64,000 nucleotides of DNA, taken from the NCBI RefSeq assembly GCF_032854445.1, contig NC_088307.1, positions 14,646,017 to 14,710,016 of the forward strand. Reading direction: 5' to 3'. The position numbers and the translations under genes are program-made. Source of the DNA: Liolophura sinensis (lineage: Eukaryota; Mollusca; Polyplacophora; Chitonida; Chitonidae). Position 1 is the stretch's first letter. Each line of letters opens with the position of its first letter. This document shows, piece after piece, positions 12,450-26,070 of the stretch. The notes under the pieces are model-generated. The model saw nothing but the letters and a program-made list of their open reading frames with translations, was not told the origin of the DNA and ran no database searches.

Positions 12450-14580
12450 GTGAGTACGAACGTTTTCAAAGAGCCCCACCCCCTCCCCATGTACGCGTAT
12501 TGACCCCGGCCGGCTACTCCGGAAGTGGCAGGGTTGGGTTGTGTGGCCTACGCGCACGCACAATGTACTACCCATTAGCTCTATTATTCATCTTATACTA
12601 GGCAATGACCACTGACCTTCTACTTACAACTGTAATGTAAGTGAAGGCCTACGTGTTATTATACGTTCATTTATAATATAAATGCTGAGACAGGTTCTTC
12701 ACGTGTTGTGTTTTCCACGTATTCTTTGTAGGTTGATTTACGTGTTAATGTTTTGCACACTTAGCCCAACCAAAATACCATACTTGCTGACATAAACCAT
12801 CTGCATTTATGACCAATGTCATCATGATGCTCTTAGCAAATGATGATCTTATCGCGGTAAAAGATCTCTGTTGCGATGTGTGGATATTTTTCCTATCCCT
12901 ATCAAATGATTTATTATTCCATCGATTCAGATATCACATTCAGAAAACAAGTATATTAATGTAATACACAGAAAATTCATTTCAATAAGCGTATAAATAA
13001 GCTGAAAACCCTGGGCTGATATGTAAACGTTTAACTTTGTATTTTGCAATTAGTATTGTGCTTCCGTTGCATGCTACAATGTTCTTATCTCGACTTCTAA
13101 GGTAATTATTCTCCAGGTGCAATTGACTTTATAATAGCAACCACCTGGGCTTGATTTGTAGCGGCTACTGCCCAATCCATGTACACATTACTCTGCGCAT
13201 AAAGTGTATGGATCAACTGATAATTAATATGGAAAAGGTCGGTGAGGCTGTCAATTCCAGCCTCTCGCGCACGAGGAGTTCGTTCAGACTGGCGTAAAAC
13301 AATTGTCATTAATATGGAAAACTGGGATGGGCAATTGATGTGTAACATTTGATTCCTTGCTTTTCATCCCCTGCATCGGAACTCATTATTTCACATTTTG
13401 CTTCCAAGAAATTGCCACACAAGGTGACTAATACTTGCTCTAATTTATTCTGAATCATTTATCATTAAATCTTTGTTATCATAATTAACTGACGTTGATT
13501 TGCTCTCAACTATACAGGAATTCGCGAGATAAGCCTCTTAGCATTGTCACATAAAGGTATGCGTAAGTTTATAAAAGTTGTAAGTTGTCCATGTATAGAA
13601 ATCTACAAATGGTTAATCATTCCATCATTTAAACGCATATTCTTCTTCTCTTTCTTTTTCCAACATCAACATGTAATCATAATTAATTTCAAAATTAATT
13701 ATTTCAAAATCAAGGAATCTTAATGTTTCACTTTGTAGCGACTTTTAAACATTTTTATGCGCAATAAAACTTCCATGTGCCTTTTTTTTTATAGAAATCT
13801 TCTCAACATTAATTGAAGCAAAAGACAGCTATGAGTTCTTGTTTTACGTAAGCACTAAATATTGCATCCTGTATCTGTTTTCAAATCTTTCCAGTCTTTT
13901 AGAAATTTGGCAGTTTTTTGCCTGTCCTAAAATCTCGGCAATGTTCTTCAAAACGGGTTGGATAAAATGGTTAGCAAACTTATTACAAATGAGAGCTTTG
14001 TTGCTAGCCTTTTTAAAGTCGTTCCCTCAAGGTATTGTGGGGTCACATTGAACATTTTTTTCGGAGGAATGAAACCTGCGTAAATTTGATCAGAGACTTC
14101 GTAGTTTGACCTTATAAAAAACAAATGGAGATACAAGAGCGTTCTAGCATTGTGGTCCCCAGAATCTGACAAGCGATCAGTGGCGTAAGATCAGCATATC
14201 GCGATCTGCGCGTGTCCAGAATATATATATGCGAACCACCAGGTCGATGAACGTAATTTGTTTAGTAGTTTGTCTATGCAAGCGAACCAAGAGCTTACAT
14301 ACATTTAGTTCATATACTTACGGCATATTGTGCTATACACTGAGCAAATATAGACTTCCGGCTAAAATAAACACGACCAGCGACGAAGCTAATGTCTGAG
14401 TCTATTTACTATTGATATCTCTCTTGTTTAGTCTCTGACTAAGAGAGTTATGTAATCGGAAATGACCGGACTGAGCCGAGGGGGTTAACGTTGTTAAACG
14501 TGTATAAATTGTGTACTTTAAAATCATATCATCTTTTATTTTAGTCAAGAGAATGAATTTGCATGAAGGGCAACCGTTGA
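12450..14580 (+). other. Intron 1, first part
   Basis: This begins the inferred intron of about 41 kb. An acceptor-like ACTATACAG at about 13518 precedes a 39-nt segment and a GTATGCG donor-like site. Spliced in phase after exon 1, that segment would meet TAA near its end, so it is not annotated as an exon. No repeats of note. Confidence 0.4.
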
Positions 14581-14640
14581 TTACCCCCAACCACCCACCC
14601 ACCCACTCCCCACCCCCCCCCCACCCCCACCCTCCCTCAC
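14581..14640. repeat. C-rich low-complexity tract
   Basis: The segment is nearly pure C with A and T interruptions (CCACCCACCCACTCC followed by an 11-C run). The minus strand therefore has several runs of three or more G and could form a G-quadruplex. It has no coding potential. Confidence 0.85.
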
Positions 14641-17600
14641 ATCTACATAATGATGCGGCGCTTAGCTAAACTCTTCCGCAAAACAACGGGTATATGTAGA
14701 TGGTGATCATGTATAGTATACGAGTCTCGCAATGACTGCGGATGCACGGAGACTGGTGCATAGCCAAACAGAGTAACTGATGACTGCATCGCGTGTGCAG
14801 CAAAGAACCGTATTTGAAGGGTTTGCTTGTTTGGCATCTGAGATTCATGCTATGCTCAGGGTAATTTGAAGTTCGCCCACCAGCCATCGATGAGACTGTG
14901 GGTGTAATGTACTACAGCGTGGAAGCACGCGTACCATCACCTGCGTGTGTGTGTATATATATATATGATATGTATATATGATGACAAGACAGAGCTGGTC
15001 GTCCGGTTGTGCGTTACCATTAATAAGACCAGCTGTTCTGTGCAAAAATCCAGGATATCAGCGAACACATGCGAATCTGAACCGGATGACGTTGCGGAAA
15101 CCATCACTCATAATGGGTTTATCTCAACTTGGAGAGGAATGCCATAGCACTTAATACTAGTCTTCTACATGTATTACATACTGACATATACATAAGTATG
15201 CAGTCACATAAAACTGAGTATGCATATGTTTACAACAATTTACAACTTGTATGAATCAGTCAGTGTTGACTGCAGAAAAGCTTTCGAAGGTTTAATCAGT
15301 GTAAGATTGTTTTATGCTATAATATGGTTTACATAAGTCATAGTCATTCATTTTTTTTAGAAAGTCAAGATTTTAGAAATTTTCAAATGCCACATTACTA
15401 TGGCTTGAACTGAGAAGAGCTCTTTACACCACGAACAGGTTTAAGGTTCTAAAGAGCATGTTTGGCTGTGGAAAATTTACATATGCTCTTGCGTTTAGTA
15501 CTTTGGAACAGGCACTTGGTATCCATGACAACGTATAGTGATGACAAAACCTCGTTATAGTAAGTGTTCTTGACGCGACATTGCGACAGTTTTCTAAAAT
15601 GGGCCTCCGAAAGGCAGCGACATTCTGTTTCTTTTGAACATGTAATCTTGAGTGTTTTCAGTGTAAAACCGTTCTGCGCACCTGACATGGATTACATGGT
15701 TTCTTAAAACAGCTATTTCAGCTCTTACAATCACTGACGGTATTTTTTCTTTCAGAGTTTGAAATGATTAAATTTACTCTAGGAGTTTTAGGGCAGCACC
15801 AATTGAATCGCACTTTTGTGATTGGCGTCGTGTCATGCTCCGTGCGTTCTCGAGGCATATGTGTGTGAAGAATTTGTCGACTTCCACACTAACCTTCTAT
15901 TTTACCATTGACTTCGTATTTCTTAAGGTATTCGGCTAAACCCGCTTTCCACAAACGCCTTAACACGGAGGGTGTTGACGACATGGCGACTAGGTAATGA
16001 ACGTGTGACTCCAGTCTGAATGGACCCGCGAGCCTCTCCACTTTCCACGATGTGGGAGGAATAGGGTAATGAAAAGGTGTCTACTAGCGCTTCAGATGGC
16101 TCCATAGGTTTCGACTGACCACAGGGACGTTGACCCATGACTGTCGCGGAGAATTAAACCGGGTCCAAGGGCCGGGGCTCGACATTCTCTGGGTTTCTGG
16201 GGTAATCAGGGGAGACCATAAGTATAATTACGTTAGGATTGGCAGCATAGAGCGGCCAGCGTTTAACTTCGGCCGGTATATATCCACAGCCGTATAGCTC
16301 CGTGTCACTAACAAGGGAACGCTCTAAATGCAGGCTTAATGGTTATTACCTTCACTTCTCTGGTCTAATTCAAACCGACAACCGCCCATTGTGACCGAGG
16401 CGTAGCGCGTGGCAATTTCCACCCGTGTACATTGTTAGTGTTTATGATTTTAATTTGGTATTATTTGTAAAAAGCGATATGAACAGTCAGTAGCAGTGTC
16501 TGATCACCATTAGCAGTCGTATACCTGTCTTCACACAGAAACAGACACTGAATGTGATCATAGTTCGCCATCATTTGTTATGCTGTAAATGCACAGCGCG
16601 CATGTGTAAATACGTACACCTAATCTCTTCCCTAATTCGTATAATGTTATAAAGCCAAGAACAAAGTTGCAGTTATAATTACAACTAAATGTAGTACTGA
16701 AAATCTGTCATTACAAAAACATTGGACAAACCGATTTAAGACAGACTACTTATGGAAGTCATCGTCTTTATTGACTGGTTTAACCAAGTTGACTTAACAT
16801 ACATTTGAGAGTTGATATCTCATGGTATTGCCTGGTGTCTAATCTTTGGTGTCAATAGATATAGAATATGGCGGGTTTAATGCAGCTCTCAACAATGCGT
16901 AGGCCTAAATCCTTAACCAACTTATCACGCACCAATTTTTACCTATTGTTGGCAGAGCGCTCTGCTCATGACTTCGGCTGTAGGCGCCTGTATATCTAAT
17001 TATGCTCTAATTGCACACACTCCCTGTGCAGGTTATACACGGTCTGGCTGGTGATCGTAGAAGTACTGTACAAACGGGTAATGCCGGCCCATACTACCTA
17101 GTTCCTATGTAAACACGACGTATCATTTTCTGCATTAATGAAACAGATATCAATTTCCGGTGAAACAACAAGCAGTGGTGTTTAATTACATCAGCAATTT
17201 CTGCTAAAAAATCATAGCTAAATATAGATGTTTACCTATGCTTAAATTATCATGCATCATAGTGCCATTTGCCGCTGAAAATTTTTTAGTTAAATCACGT
17301 GTTTTCATAATGTTCGGTCCGAGGGGAACACTCTTGGCAAGAGTTAATATTCTTGTAAAGGGTGCATCAATGTTGAGGTAATAGTTTTTGAAGTGATAGA
17401 CTTTCCAGTAGTTTTGTAATTCCAACCCAACGTTATAAGCATGCCTAGCTCTAAGATGGAGTTGATTATTGCAAGTATAAACAAATTTCAGTTGTAAAAT
17501 ACGGGGGCTTGAATGATTGTCCAGTATTTTAACCAGCCACACTGGACTGTCGATACAAATAGGCATTAGATGTGAAAGTATTCTTTCTCTAATGCACGAT

Positions 17601-18158
17601 ATTGCTGACATATTTATATTTCATTACGAATGTGAACGACTAATTTAAATATCGCTGGTCAGGCAAATAAAGAAATGTCTCTGACAAATAACGTAGGATT
17701 TAAATATGACATCTAGAATGATTTCCCATGAGACATGTATCGTGTGTAGAAAACGACAACAATGTGCCCCTGGAGTCGTCTTGCGTAACGTCACTGTGTT
17801 GACTGCATGACAATCTCTCTTTCGACAGATGATGATTCTGTCGAGCCTACACGGTTTAAGTTTGTTTTCAATGTTAAATGTAATGCTTGCGTATTTGATG
17901 AGAAAAAACTGACGAATTTAAAATCTGGCTTCGTTTTATTGAAGAGAAACAAATGATGGCAAAACAACTATTGTTGGTTTTCTCTCCTGAGACCCAAACG
18001 CTCGGCCTAAAAGGGTGTCACCTTCGTGATATATGGTATTTAATGCGGTACCGTTTCCCGCACAATTGGGACTAGGGTCCAGGCCGGGTTGACCGTTGCT
18101 CACTTGCAAATAAAATACGCAACACGTTGTTAGTTTGCCCACGAAGCGTCATATCAAA
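14641..18158. other. Intronic stretch
   Basis: AT-rich sequence with a (TA)n/(GT)n microsatellite near 14943-14970. An acceptor-like polypyrimidine tract ends in CTTTCAG near 15756 without a usable exon behind it. The only notable open frame is 17204-17611 minus, listed separately. Confidence 0.45.
17204..17611 (-). CDS. Doubtful 135-codon open frame
   Basis: The frame opens with ATG in a fair Kozak context (A at -3) and stays open for 135 codons despite the AT-rich composition. The predicted peptide is basic, with four cysteines and no transmembrane segment or recognised motif. One or two frames of this length are expected by chance, and there are no flanking splice sites or poly-A signal I would rely on. 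It could be a small intronic gene, a relic of an element, or chance. Confidence 0.18.
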   Translation of the reverse strand: MSAISCIRERILSHLMPICIDSPVWLVKILDNHSSPRILQLKFVYTCNNQLHLRARHAYNVGLELQNYWKVYHFKNYYLNIDAPFTRILTLAKSVPLGPNIMKTRDLTKKFSAANGTMMHDNLSIGKHLYLAMIF

Positions 18159-18374
18159 GGTAGGAGTGAACAATGTATTACACGACTTTAGCCCGTATAG
18201 TTTTAGGCAGGAAAGGTAGGAGTGAACAACAGACTACACGGCTTTAGCCCGTATAACTTTAGGCAGGAAAAGTAGTGAAAAATAGACAATACGGCTTTAG
18301 CCTGTATAACTTTAGGCAGGAAAAGTAGTGAGCAATAGATTATACGGCTTTTGCCCGTATAGCTATAGACAGAG
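18159..18374. repeat. Minisatellite, four units of about 51-56 bp
   Basis: Units start near 18159, 18215, 18271 and 18324. Each contains a GTAGGAGTGA or AGTAGTGA start, an ACGGCTTTAGCCCGTATA block and a TTTAGGCAGGAAA end. The first two units are 56 bp and the third 53 bp. The block GGCTTTAGCC is itself palindromic, so every unit has a small hairpin centre. Confidence 0.9.
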
Positions 18375-18386
18375 AGAGGTTCCCCA

Positions 18387-18480
18387 TTGCCTGCCACTGA
18401 TCAACCAAATTGCCTGCCACTGATCAACCTTCCACTGATGGTTGGAAGGCTTATATCCTTATCAAAAGCTTTGATATAAG
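18387..18480. repeat. Direct repeat followed by two adjacent hairpins
   Basis: TTGCCTGCCACTGATCAACC occurs twice (18387-18406 and 18410-18429), separated by AAA. It runs into an inverted repeat with arms CCTTCCA (18428-18434) and TGGAAGG (18443-18449). A second inverted repeat follows directly, with outer arms CTTATATC (18450-18457) and GATATAAG (18473-18480) and inner arms TATCAAA/TTTGATA. Confidence 0.85.
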
Positions 18481-19020
18481 GAGGTGCAGGTAAGACTGTC
18501 CTTATGAGAAAGGTATATTCAGTCGTCCTGCGTCTGTCATCTGAACCGAGGTTCGTTAATAGATATGGTATTAGTTGCTATAAAAATCCATTAAGATCTT
18601 CATTACTGATATTGGACAGCTAACCTCACGCTGTATGTGATAATTTGACTAATGTAGCCTTCTTGATATATTCCTCTTATATGTTATAGATCAGTTTCAG
18701 GGATTACTGAATTAAAACCAATCAATCTTGTGGGAAAAAGTGAACGATTTCACCGCATCAACCAGTCACTGAATCCATCATTGAATATTTCCATTATCTA
18801 CATGTCAGTTACGCAAAGAAGCGACTAATTAATGCCTTACACAATGTTTAATCGCATAATATGTTATCTTATTAGACGAACTGAGTTTCAAGATAGTTAT
18901 TGTGCAAGATATTTGTACAGATATATTGTGCGTGATTTATCATATGGTTAACTCGTTAAACTGTTATATGCACATATGTACGCGTCTTATCTTATTAAAT
19001 ATTGTTTAATGCAGTTTTCC

Positions 19021-19156
19021 GTCTACCAGCAGCCTGCGGATGGTCGTGGGTTCCCCCCGGGCTCTGCCAGGTTTCCTCCCACCACAATGCTGGCCACCGT
19101 CGTATAAGTGAAATATTCTTGAGTACGGCGTAAAACACCAATCAAATAAATAAATG
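19021..19156 (+). repeat. SINE copy, 5'-truncated
   Basis: Core and tail only: AGCAGCCTGCGGATGGTCG, a C-rich GGGTTCCCCCCGGGCTCTG, TCCTCCCACCACAATGCTGG, then ATTCTTGAGTACGGCG and CACCAATCAAATAAATAAAT. It is one of the least diverged copies in the window, so probably a younger insertion. Confidence 0.92.
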
Positions 19157-19611
19157 ATTTTAATGCAGTTTTTAAGACAAGCGCACTTATAATTTTGAGT
19201 GGAGAATGGCGAACACAGCCCGCTAGAAATGACCGTCGAATCAAGCACAAAAAGCCGCCAACGCATAAATCTTTCATAACTTCGGCATTTTGGATTGTTA
19301 GCCCTGTTTTGATTACGGCAATAAGGCCTGTATTACCACATGACGGCCAGAGAGTTCCCTCATTAGTGGACAGCGTCTTGGCCCAGAACCATGACGTCAT
19401 CCTGGTCATGACCTCGGTTAGATCAGCGGGTGTGTTTGACACAACTTAATTAGTTACGATCAGATTAGTTACCGTTGAAAATTTTTATCTTCGTTTGCGG
19501 AATCCCACTCCGCAGCGCCTTAGCTCTTCTGAGTTCATTTTCGAAACCAGCAACCTCTTGTCCTAGAGACGTATTCACACTTACCTCTGCATAGTGGTTT
19601 TGTTTAGGACA

Positions 19612-19722
19612 GGTTGTCAGTTTCCCTAGACTCTGCCCTCCCACCATAATGCTGTCTCCCGTCGTATAAGTGAAATATTCTTGAGTGCGGGGTAAAACAC
19701 CAGACAAATAAATGAATAAATA
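19612..19722 (+). repeat. SINE copy, short 3' fragment
   Basis: Only the end of the core and the tail remain: CTCCCACCATAATGCTGTC, CGTCGTATAAGTGAAATATT, CTTGAGTGCGG and a variant tail CACCAGACAAATAAATGAAT. It lies about 460 bp from the preceding copy in the same orientation. Confidence 0.88.
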
Positions 19723-21008
19723 TTTGGGATAGATGTTTATTAAAGAGATATCAGTAAAAAAAATATTGAATAAGAAACCACGGGAGCAAGTTTTCCAAAA
19801 AGCACGCTGAGCTAACTGAGTTCAGTGACAAATGACAAGTTGATGTACAGCGCATGCGTGGCTGTGTAATACCTCTGGCAAAGTCGGTCTGGAACAATGC
19901 CGAGCTCTCTGGAGTCACGGTCATAGTATTTCTAAACAATGCTGTATACACATGCATTAACTTAATCTAAACTATTCACCACACGATTCTTACCAACCCC
20001 TGAAACAATTATATTGACGAATGCTGATTAAATAGTTCCGTGCGATCACACCAGTGGTGAGGCTAAACCAAAACGAGTCAACGTGCGTCATACAGCCTGC
20101 AAACGTCACGTCCGTCTAGTGGTAGCAGTGATGTAAAATGAGCGAGGGAGCGACACATGAGCTGTAATGAGCTAATGCTCTGGTGCATGTGTCAATTAGT
20201 GCCAAAGAAATCCTAATATGGCAGACAGGTAACGAACAGCATATGTCTGACACCAGCCTCTCTGGCACAGGTAAGAGTGTAGATAACTGTAGCCTGGGCG
20301 GATCAAAGAAGTCATCCGATCTCCACCTGGCAACAGAGGCTCGATACAAACGTAGTTGGTAGCAGCCTCCTTTTGTTTCATTGAGCAGACGGTCTATTTC
20401 GGTCTCCTACGCCCTTTGAAGGCAGTACATGCTACTAATTTACAAATATTTATGAACATTTGACCACTTATTACAGATATGGTGATAATGCCATGAAGAG
20501 GCCAGAACCAGCTGGATTTAATATATGGCTGATGTAACAATAACACTGCGCCTACGTGCATTCAATATTTCTGTGAACATTTAACTTGTCCGTATCAGTT
20601 TTGAGTGCCGATGTGGAATGATTTGATTTTGAAGTACTCGAAAGTTCAGGCCACCTGTCTGCTTTCTTGACATTCCAACTCCTGGAGCTAAACCAAATAT
20701 ATTTCTCTCAAGATAAGTTTGTTTGCAGTTATAACCTTATCCTTTACCTTGATACATTAAATATTTGTGAGCCAAATTCAATTATTACTATTCCTTTTCT
20801 TTCTCCTTTTACATCAGATTGGTCACCGGGCATGGCGACGTCATGTAAGACGTCATCTAATCAGTATTCTAACAAGATGTGTAGATGAATCTAGGGATGT
20901 TAGGGTTAACAGTGTTTACAGATTAACTGCTCTTCGCCTTAAGGCTCTCGAATGACATTATTCATAGACACGAGTTGATTACATAGAAGGTTTTAATACA
21001 TTTTTATT

Positions 21009-21165
21009 ACTTATTTGATTGGTGTTTTACGACAGCTACCAGCATTTGGTGGGAGGACAACTGACACAACCAAGGGGAAACCCGTGAACATCCGCTGGTT
21101 GTGGACAGACCTTCCCACTCGGTACGGGATTTCAAGCCAGAGTGAGCACACAGCGTTCGGGATTG
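21009..21165 (-). repeat. SINE copy, diverged
   Basis: The complement of the tail (TTATTTGATTGGTGTTTTAC) opens the element on the plus strand. A partly deleted core follows (TGGTGGGAGGACA, GGGGAAACCCGTGAACATCC, GACCTTCCCACTCGGTACGG). The usual CGTACTCAAGAATATT block has been lost. Open frames 21015-21272 are repeat sequence. Confidence 0.85.
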
Positions 21166-24100
21166 GAATTATTCTTCTGTGCTTGCACGCTAACCTCTCG
21201 ACAATAGAGACACTAATTAGTAGTGACAGATTTAACACTGCTGATCCGCGGGAAGGCTTTGAGTTTGGTTGATGCCGATTGTGTATATTGAAGTTGTTTG
21301 GATATAAAATAGAATATAAAAGAACTATATGAGTAGCACAGATAGTAAAAACAGTGTGGTACATTGTCGCACGTAACCTGTGAAAAACGGTTTGTTGTCA
21401 ATTTACCTCAGATGTGGATTTACACTAAATGTTCAAGTAAGTGCTTCAAAGTGGAAACATAAGAGCATTTGTTTCGTGATAAAGAAACGTGACAGAGCAA
21501 AGCTAGTGAAAATACCACAAAGCCTCTTTGTACACGAGTATGTCAGTACTTCATGTGCTCCCTTTATTTCTCTTCTGCACATTAGTCTCGTACACCCAGC
21601 TTTCGCTAAATATACCAGATACTTTCTGAAAATCACACTGATTTATATCTTTGTATTTTTATGGGTAATGTACTCTGTTCAGAGGGTAGTTAGGTCTAAA
21701 GCGCAGAAAATCGATGAGAGCTTGAGTGAAGCCTACGCCCGTGGCCGGGCTTGAAAAACCGAATCAGCAACTGGGTTCGAACACCTATCCCTTTTCTTCA
21801 ATTCAGACCGTACACATGTTGTTGTCACTGGGTACTTCGCCACGATACAGACTGGTAATATTTCCGAAGCTGTTTTAAGCCATAATCGTTTGTTCAATGA
21901 GTACAGCCTAAGTGCCAGTGAGACTTACAGGACTGTAGAGGTCTAGAACATTTTCTGTATCTAACAGAGGATAAAAACGTTTATTCTAAGGGCGAAATAT
22001 TCCCTGTACATATACTCGTTAACTGAACGAGAATTTCTGCACCAGTTTCTCTGGACAAGAAATATTTTGTATAGAGTAAAGTGAAATCGCTTGTTTTGTC
22101 AGACCATAATTATAATACAATCTACGATGTACATCTTTAATTATAGTGTATATGCTAACTGTTACGTACACAGTTACAGTCACGACGGAATAGTTACATA
22201 CATCAACGTCAACCATTTCATCTCAAGGTCAAATTAGCGTATAACGAAGACGTGTTTTGATGATCAGGTAGAATGTGAGGGGGTGTCATTCAAATGGTCT
22301 AAAATAAGAACCGCAGATCCGGTGATCCTAATTTTAGAATTTTCGATTGTCTTGGTCTTTCCTTTTCATTTCTTGCGCAGATGAAAATACGCTCCTGACA
22401 ACGTTAGCTTCATTACACGCCTATTACCAAATGACAGTCCGTGTGTGTATATGATATTGTCCGAGACGCTTTTACGCCCACACAAACTACCCTGCTGTTC
22501 TTTTAAGATTAGACATCTGGTCTAATAGAGTAGACACCCAGAATCACGTCCGCGTCGTGTTCTATCAAAATTTAAAAATCTGTTTTCGTAGCATCTTAAC
22601 ATGTTTTGTTTTTTTGATAGGTAGAGTGCTGTAAGTTACTGGGTGTGGCTTCTTGTCAGATTTTTCCGGTTTCAGGTTCGTGAAGCATCGGCTGCTTTTG
22701 TTGGCATTTGGACCAACGTCCTTTTTGACCAAATAATACGTGAGAATATTTCATACCGTGTAAATTTTTTTTTATTTCACATATAGCTTAAGCCTTACTT
22801 TGCTTGAATCCCTTAATCGTTCTGAAAACAATGTTAAACCGTAAACAAACAAACGAAAATACGAGTTTGTAAAGACATAAGTTTCTGGCATTCGTCAAAA
22901 ACTGGGGTTTACTTAGTATTAAAGCTCTGTTCATCCGGGCTCTATTGTTGCCGCAGAAAAAAAACAGCTGTAATGCTCTAAAAGGATCTCAATGGGATTG
23001 GCCGTCTCACACATAGTATAGTCATCTGGCTAAAGGGAATATACAATCGCACATACACACTAGCAAATATGTCACAAGTTAGCAGCTGTTAATTTATATG
23101 TCAACTGGCAATGTACAATCGTCACAGGTGTCCCAGCTGAAAAAGGAAAGTATTGCCGTGTAATACATTGCCTTGCATGATTTGTTGCACATTTGCATGT
23201 GTGTTACAGTGATTTATAGTTTATCGCGGAGAAGTGATCCAGTTTTATGTACACACTCATCTGCAAGAATTAAGCAATCTACATTTACCTATTCATCTAC
23301 TTCATGCTTTCAATCAGTATACTTTACAACAGTAAGCAACTGTTGATACTGTCAAATATACAAGTAAGTATCCAAAGGCCATATCGAAAATGTTAAACAC
23401 AGTGACGTCACATCGATTTGTACTCGTTATTTATTCACAAGTGAACAAACTTTTTGGTCAATTTATTCAGATATCGTTTACTCAAACGTGCAAATAAGCC
23501 ATCCTAAATATGTCAAGTTTCCGGTGAAGGAAATCAATATGGCTCCGTTGAGTTTGAGGGTTGTACGAAAAATTCAGCATGTATCTTCAAAGGTGCATAT
23601 ATGCATTTCACTCTGTTTAATGTGAAAGATTTATTGCGGAAGAAAAAAAGAGCTACAAGAGTATCAGGTAAATTCTTTTATTGCATTTTTGCTGCTGGTT
23701 TCCGTTTTGGGTTGTTTTACACAATACAACATATGACAGCAGAATTAGGAATTCTTCAAACTTTAAGAGTTAACGGTCATGATTAGAATCATTCACCAAA
23801 CGATTCTCTTCCTAACTTTAAACATTAACGTCAAATAAATATCTTATCTTGACTTTCATCCGATTTTAAACGCTTTTCTTATTTTAGCAACGAACAGATG
23901 ATTTGTGGTCCAGTTTTGTACGCAAACAAAATTGCTACTATTTTCTAAGGAACAATTTTGTATTTTTTTCCTGTTTACGTACTTAAATTGTGTTTGCCGC
24001 AGTTAGAATCCATATCGTTGTTTTACACCTAGTTAGCCTTCCCGCTTGCTCTAGGCAGTTCTCGTATAATAGGATTTATTCATCTTATTGGCGTACACAG

Positions 24101-25263
24101 GGCATTCATTTGTCGGTGATAACAAGATGTTGGTTAGCCTGGTTATATGGGTTTAGTCCACCAGTAAATCACTTAGTTAAACCTCGATTTTGGGGATCGA
24201 ACATTCTGTCTGTCCGACTATAGATGATGTGGTGTTAATTTAGGCAATAAACCTCCGGTCATCACAGAATAATGAAGATGAAATTACCACTTTGTTAGAG
24301 AAATTCAAACCCCGTGCCATAGCGCATTCAAATAAACTGACAAAATGGCGGGATTTCCAGTCTTTGCTGCGAAATATTCGATAGCTGTCTTAGAACAGGA
24401 CGAGTTATTTTATCCTTGTTATCTGACTCTGCAGCGCCCTCTACTTCGGCTCTTATGGACTGAAACCAAATCGTCACAAAGATGGAAGGGAGAGTCAGAG
24501 ATCGATACCGCCAGGAAACCATCTCATCTTTCATCAGCCCGCTTACTTGGTAAAATAATGACAGGGAAAATAATGTAGCCCATCATTTCTTGTTCAAGAC
24601 GTACACGTTCTCAGGAAACGGGTTACAGGAGAAGCTGTGAGTTCGAAGGAGGTTTTGAATGCCAAGCAGCTGATGTTTTCGATCAGAAACAAGATATCCT
24701 GAACAGAAGGCGGATGTATCTCTATCCCTTTATGTTTCTTATCTGCAAGAAACAGCTCTGTTGGAGAACGGCGTTGTTGCTGAAGTTTTTAGTCATGGCA
24801 TTCTTCTTGATTTTCACCAGTTTTGAAATGCGCATGCGTCGCGGCTGGTTATTACGATTCCTGTCTAGTAGCGCGGTTAGGACAACGGTGAGGAAAGACC
24901 GAGAGCCGCGTTGGAAGCGTTTTGCCTATTGACTAGCATGTCACATGCCTTGAAGTTGCTATGCGGTTAGAATATGCGTTAACTGCGGAAAAGCCCGCTA
25001 TTTCTTTTCTAAAGGTGGAGGGTTTACTCCGTAAACACCGGTTTCCTGCCACCATGAAACTAACTGCCGTGGTTGTAGTGAAACACTCTCATGAAGTACA
25101 ACTGTAAAACACTAAATGATCCTAAAACAGAAACTGACTTAAACGGCCCACAACCATCTTCTTGACTAATATTAACGTTAGCATGCACGCGTCGCTCAAT
25201 TTGATTGCGTTATCAACAATATCTGCCTTACTGCGGAATCAAAATGTTTCTAAGGCGAGATCT
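21166..25263. other. Intronic stretch
   Basis: No supported exon or repeat copy. The 21380-21754 frame (124 codons) is within chance expectation. Poly-T runs occur near 22610 and 22770. Confidence 0.45.
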
Positions 25264-25455
25264 AATTTATTTATTTGACTGGTGTTTTACACCGTACTCA
25301 AGAATATTTCACTTATACAACGGCGGCAGGCATTATGGTGGGAGAGCCCAGGGGAAATCCATGATCAGACCTGATTGCTAGCAGACCTTGCCACATACGG
25401 CGGGAGAGGAAACCAGCTTGAGCTGGACTTGAACTCACAGCGACCGTCTCGGGTA
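25264..25455 (-). repeat. SINE copy, nearly full core with B box
   Basis: On the plus strand the order is tail complement (TTATTTGACTGGTGTTTTAC, CGTACTCAAGAATATTTCAC), core (GGCATTATGGTGGGAG, GCAGACCTTGCCACATACGG) and then GCTGGACTTGAACTCACAGC, whose complement carries the B-box-like GTTCAAGTCC. The B-box end of the head is kept here while the A-box part is missing. Confidence 0.9.
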
Positions 25456-25550
25456 AGATGGAATCTGCTGTACCAGTTCTTCAGTATGTATGGTTAGCTG
25501 AATAACTAGTTTATTGGCTGACTTAACCTTCGAATATTACACCGTCAAAA

Positions 25551-25592
25551 GAGTGAGTGAGTGAGTGCTTGGGGTTTAACGCATCGTCAAAA
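25551..25592 (+). repeat. Fragment of the GTGAGTGAGTG repeat family
   Basis: The end GAGTGAGTGAGTGAGTGCTT plus GGGGTTTAACGC matches the terminal part of the longer copies at 28592, 30055 (minus) and 49780. Only about 40 bp are present. Confidence 0.7.
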
Positions 25593-26070
25593 GAAAAAGT
25601 AAGTCTAATTTATAAAGACCAGGCCTACGTACATATACCTTCAAGCAGTTTGCATGCTGTAAACAAAGGTGTCTTACAGCTCCCCGATATTTATAGCTCC
25701 ACTGGATTCCCAGCTTAACAATTTACTCACCAGTAGTGAGGATTTTATCTCATAGAATTTGTTCATACTTGATATTTTTGTCGTGTGTAAAGATGTAAGG
25801 TCTAAACCCATAACCATTAACAGCGCGAAGAAGCTTTTCTACTTTGTAATTGTCGAAAAGCGAACATTTGAGCATTTCAAAAAGAAATCAGCAAGTCCAT
25901 TTGATTCCGAGCCGATGATTGGCTAGAGAATTTCAAAACGAGATAATAAACAAATGAAAGCATTAGAAGAGATAATAAAATGTCGGTTGTACCACTCATC
26001 AATGTGATTGTCCACAATGACTTTGTCTTCCAGTTTGGGGTCTGTATGATTTAAGACTTAAAAAGTACCA

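Noticed and set aside
13519-13557. Possible short exon between ACTATACAG and GTATGCG
   Set aside because: Spliced in phase after exon 1 it meets TAA before its donor.
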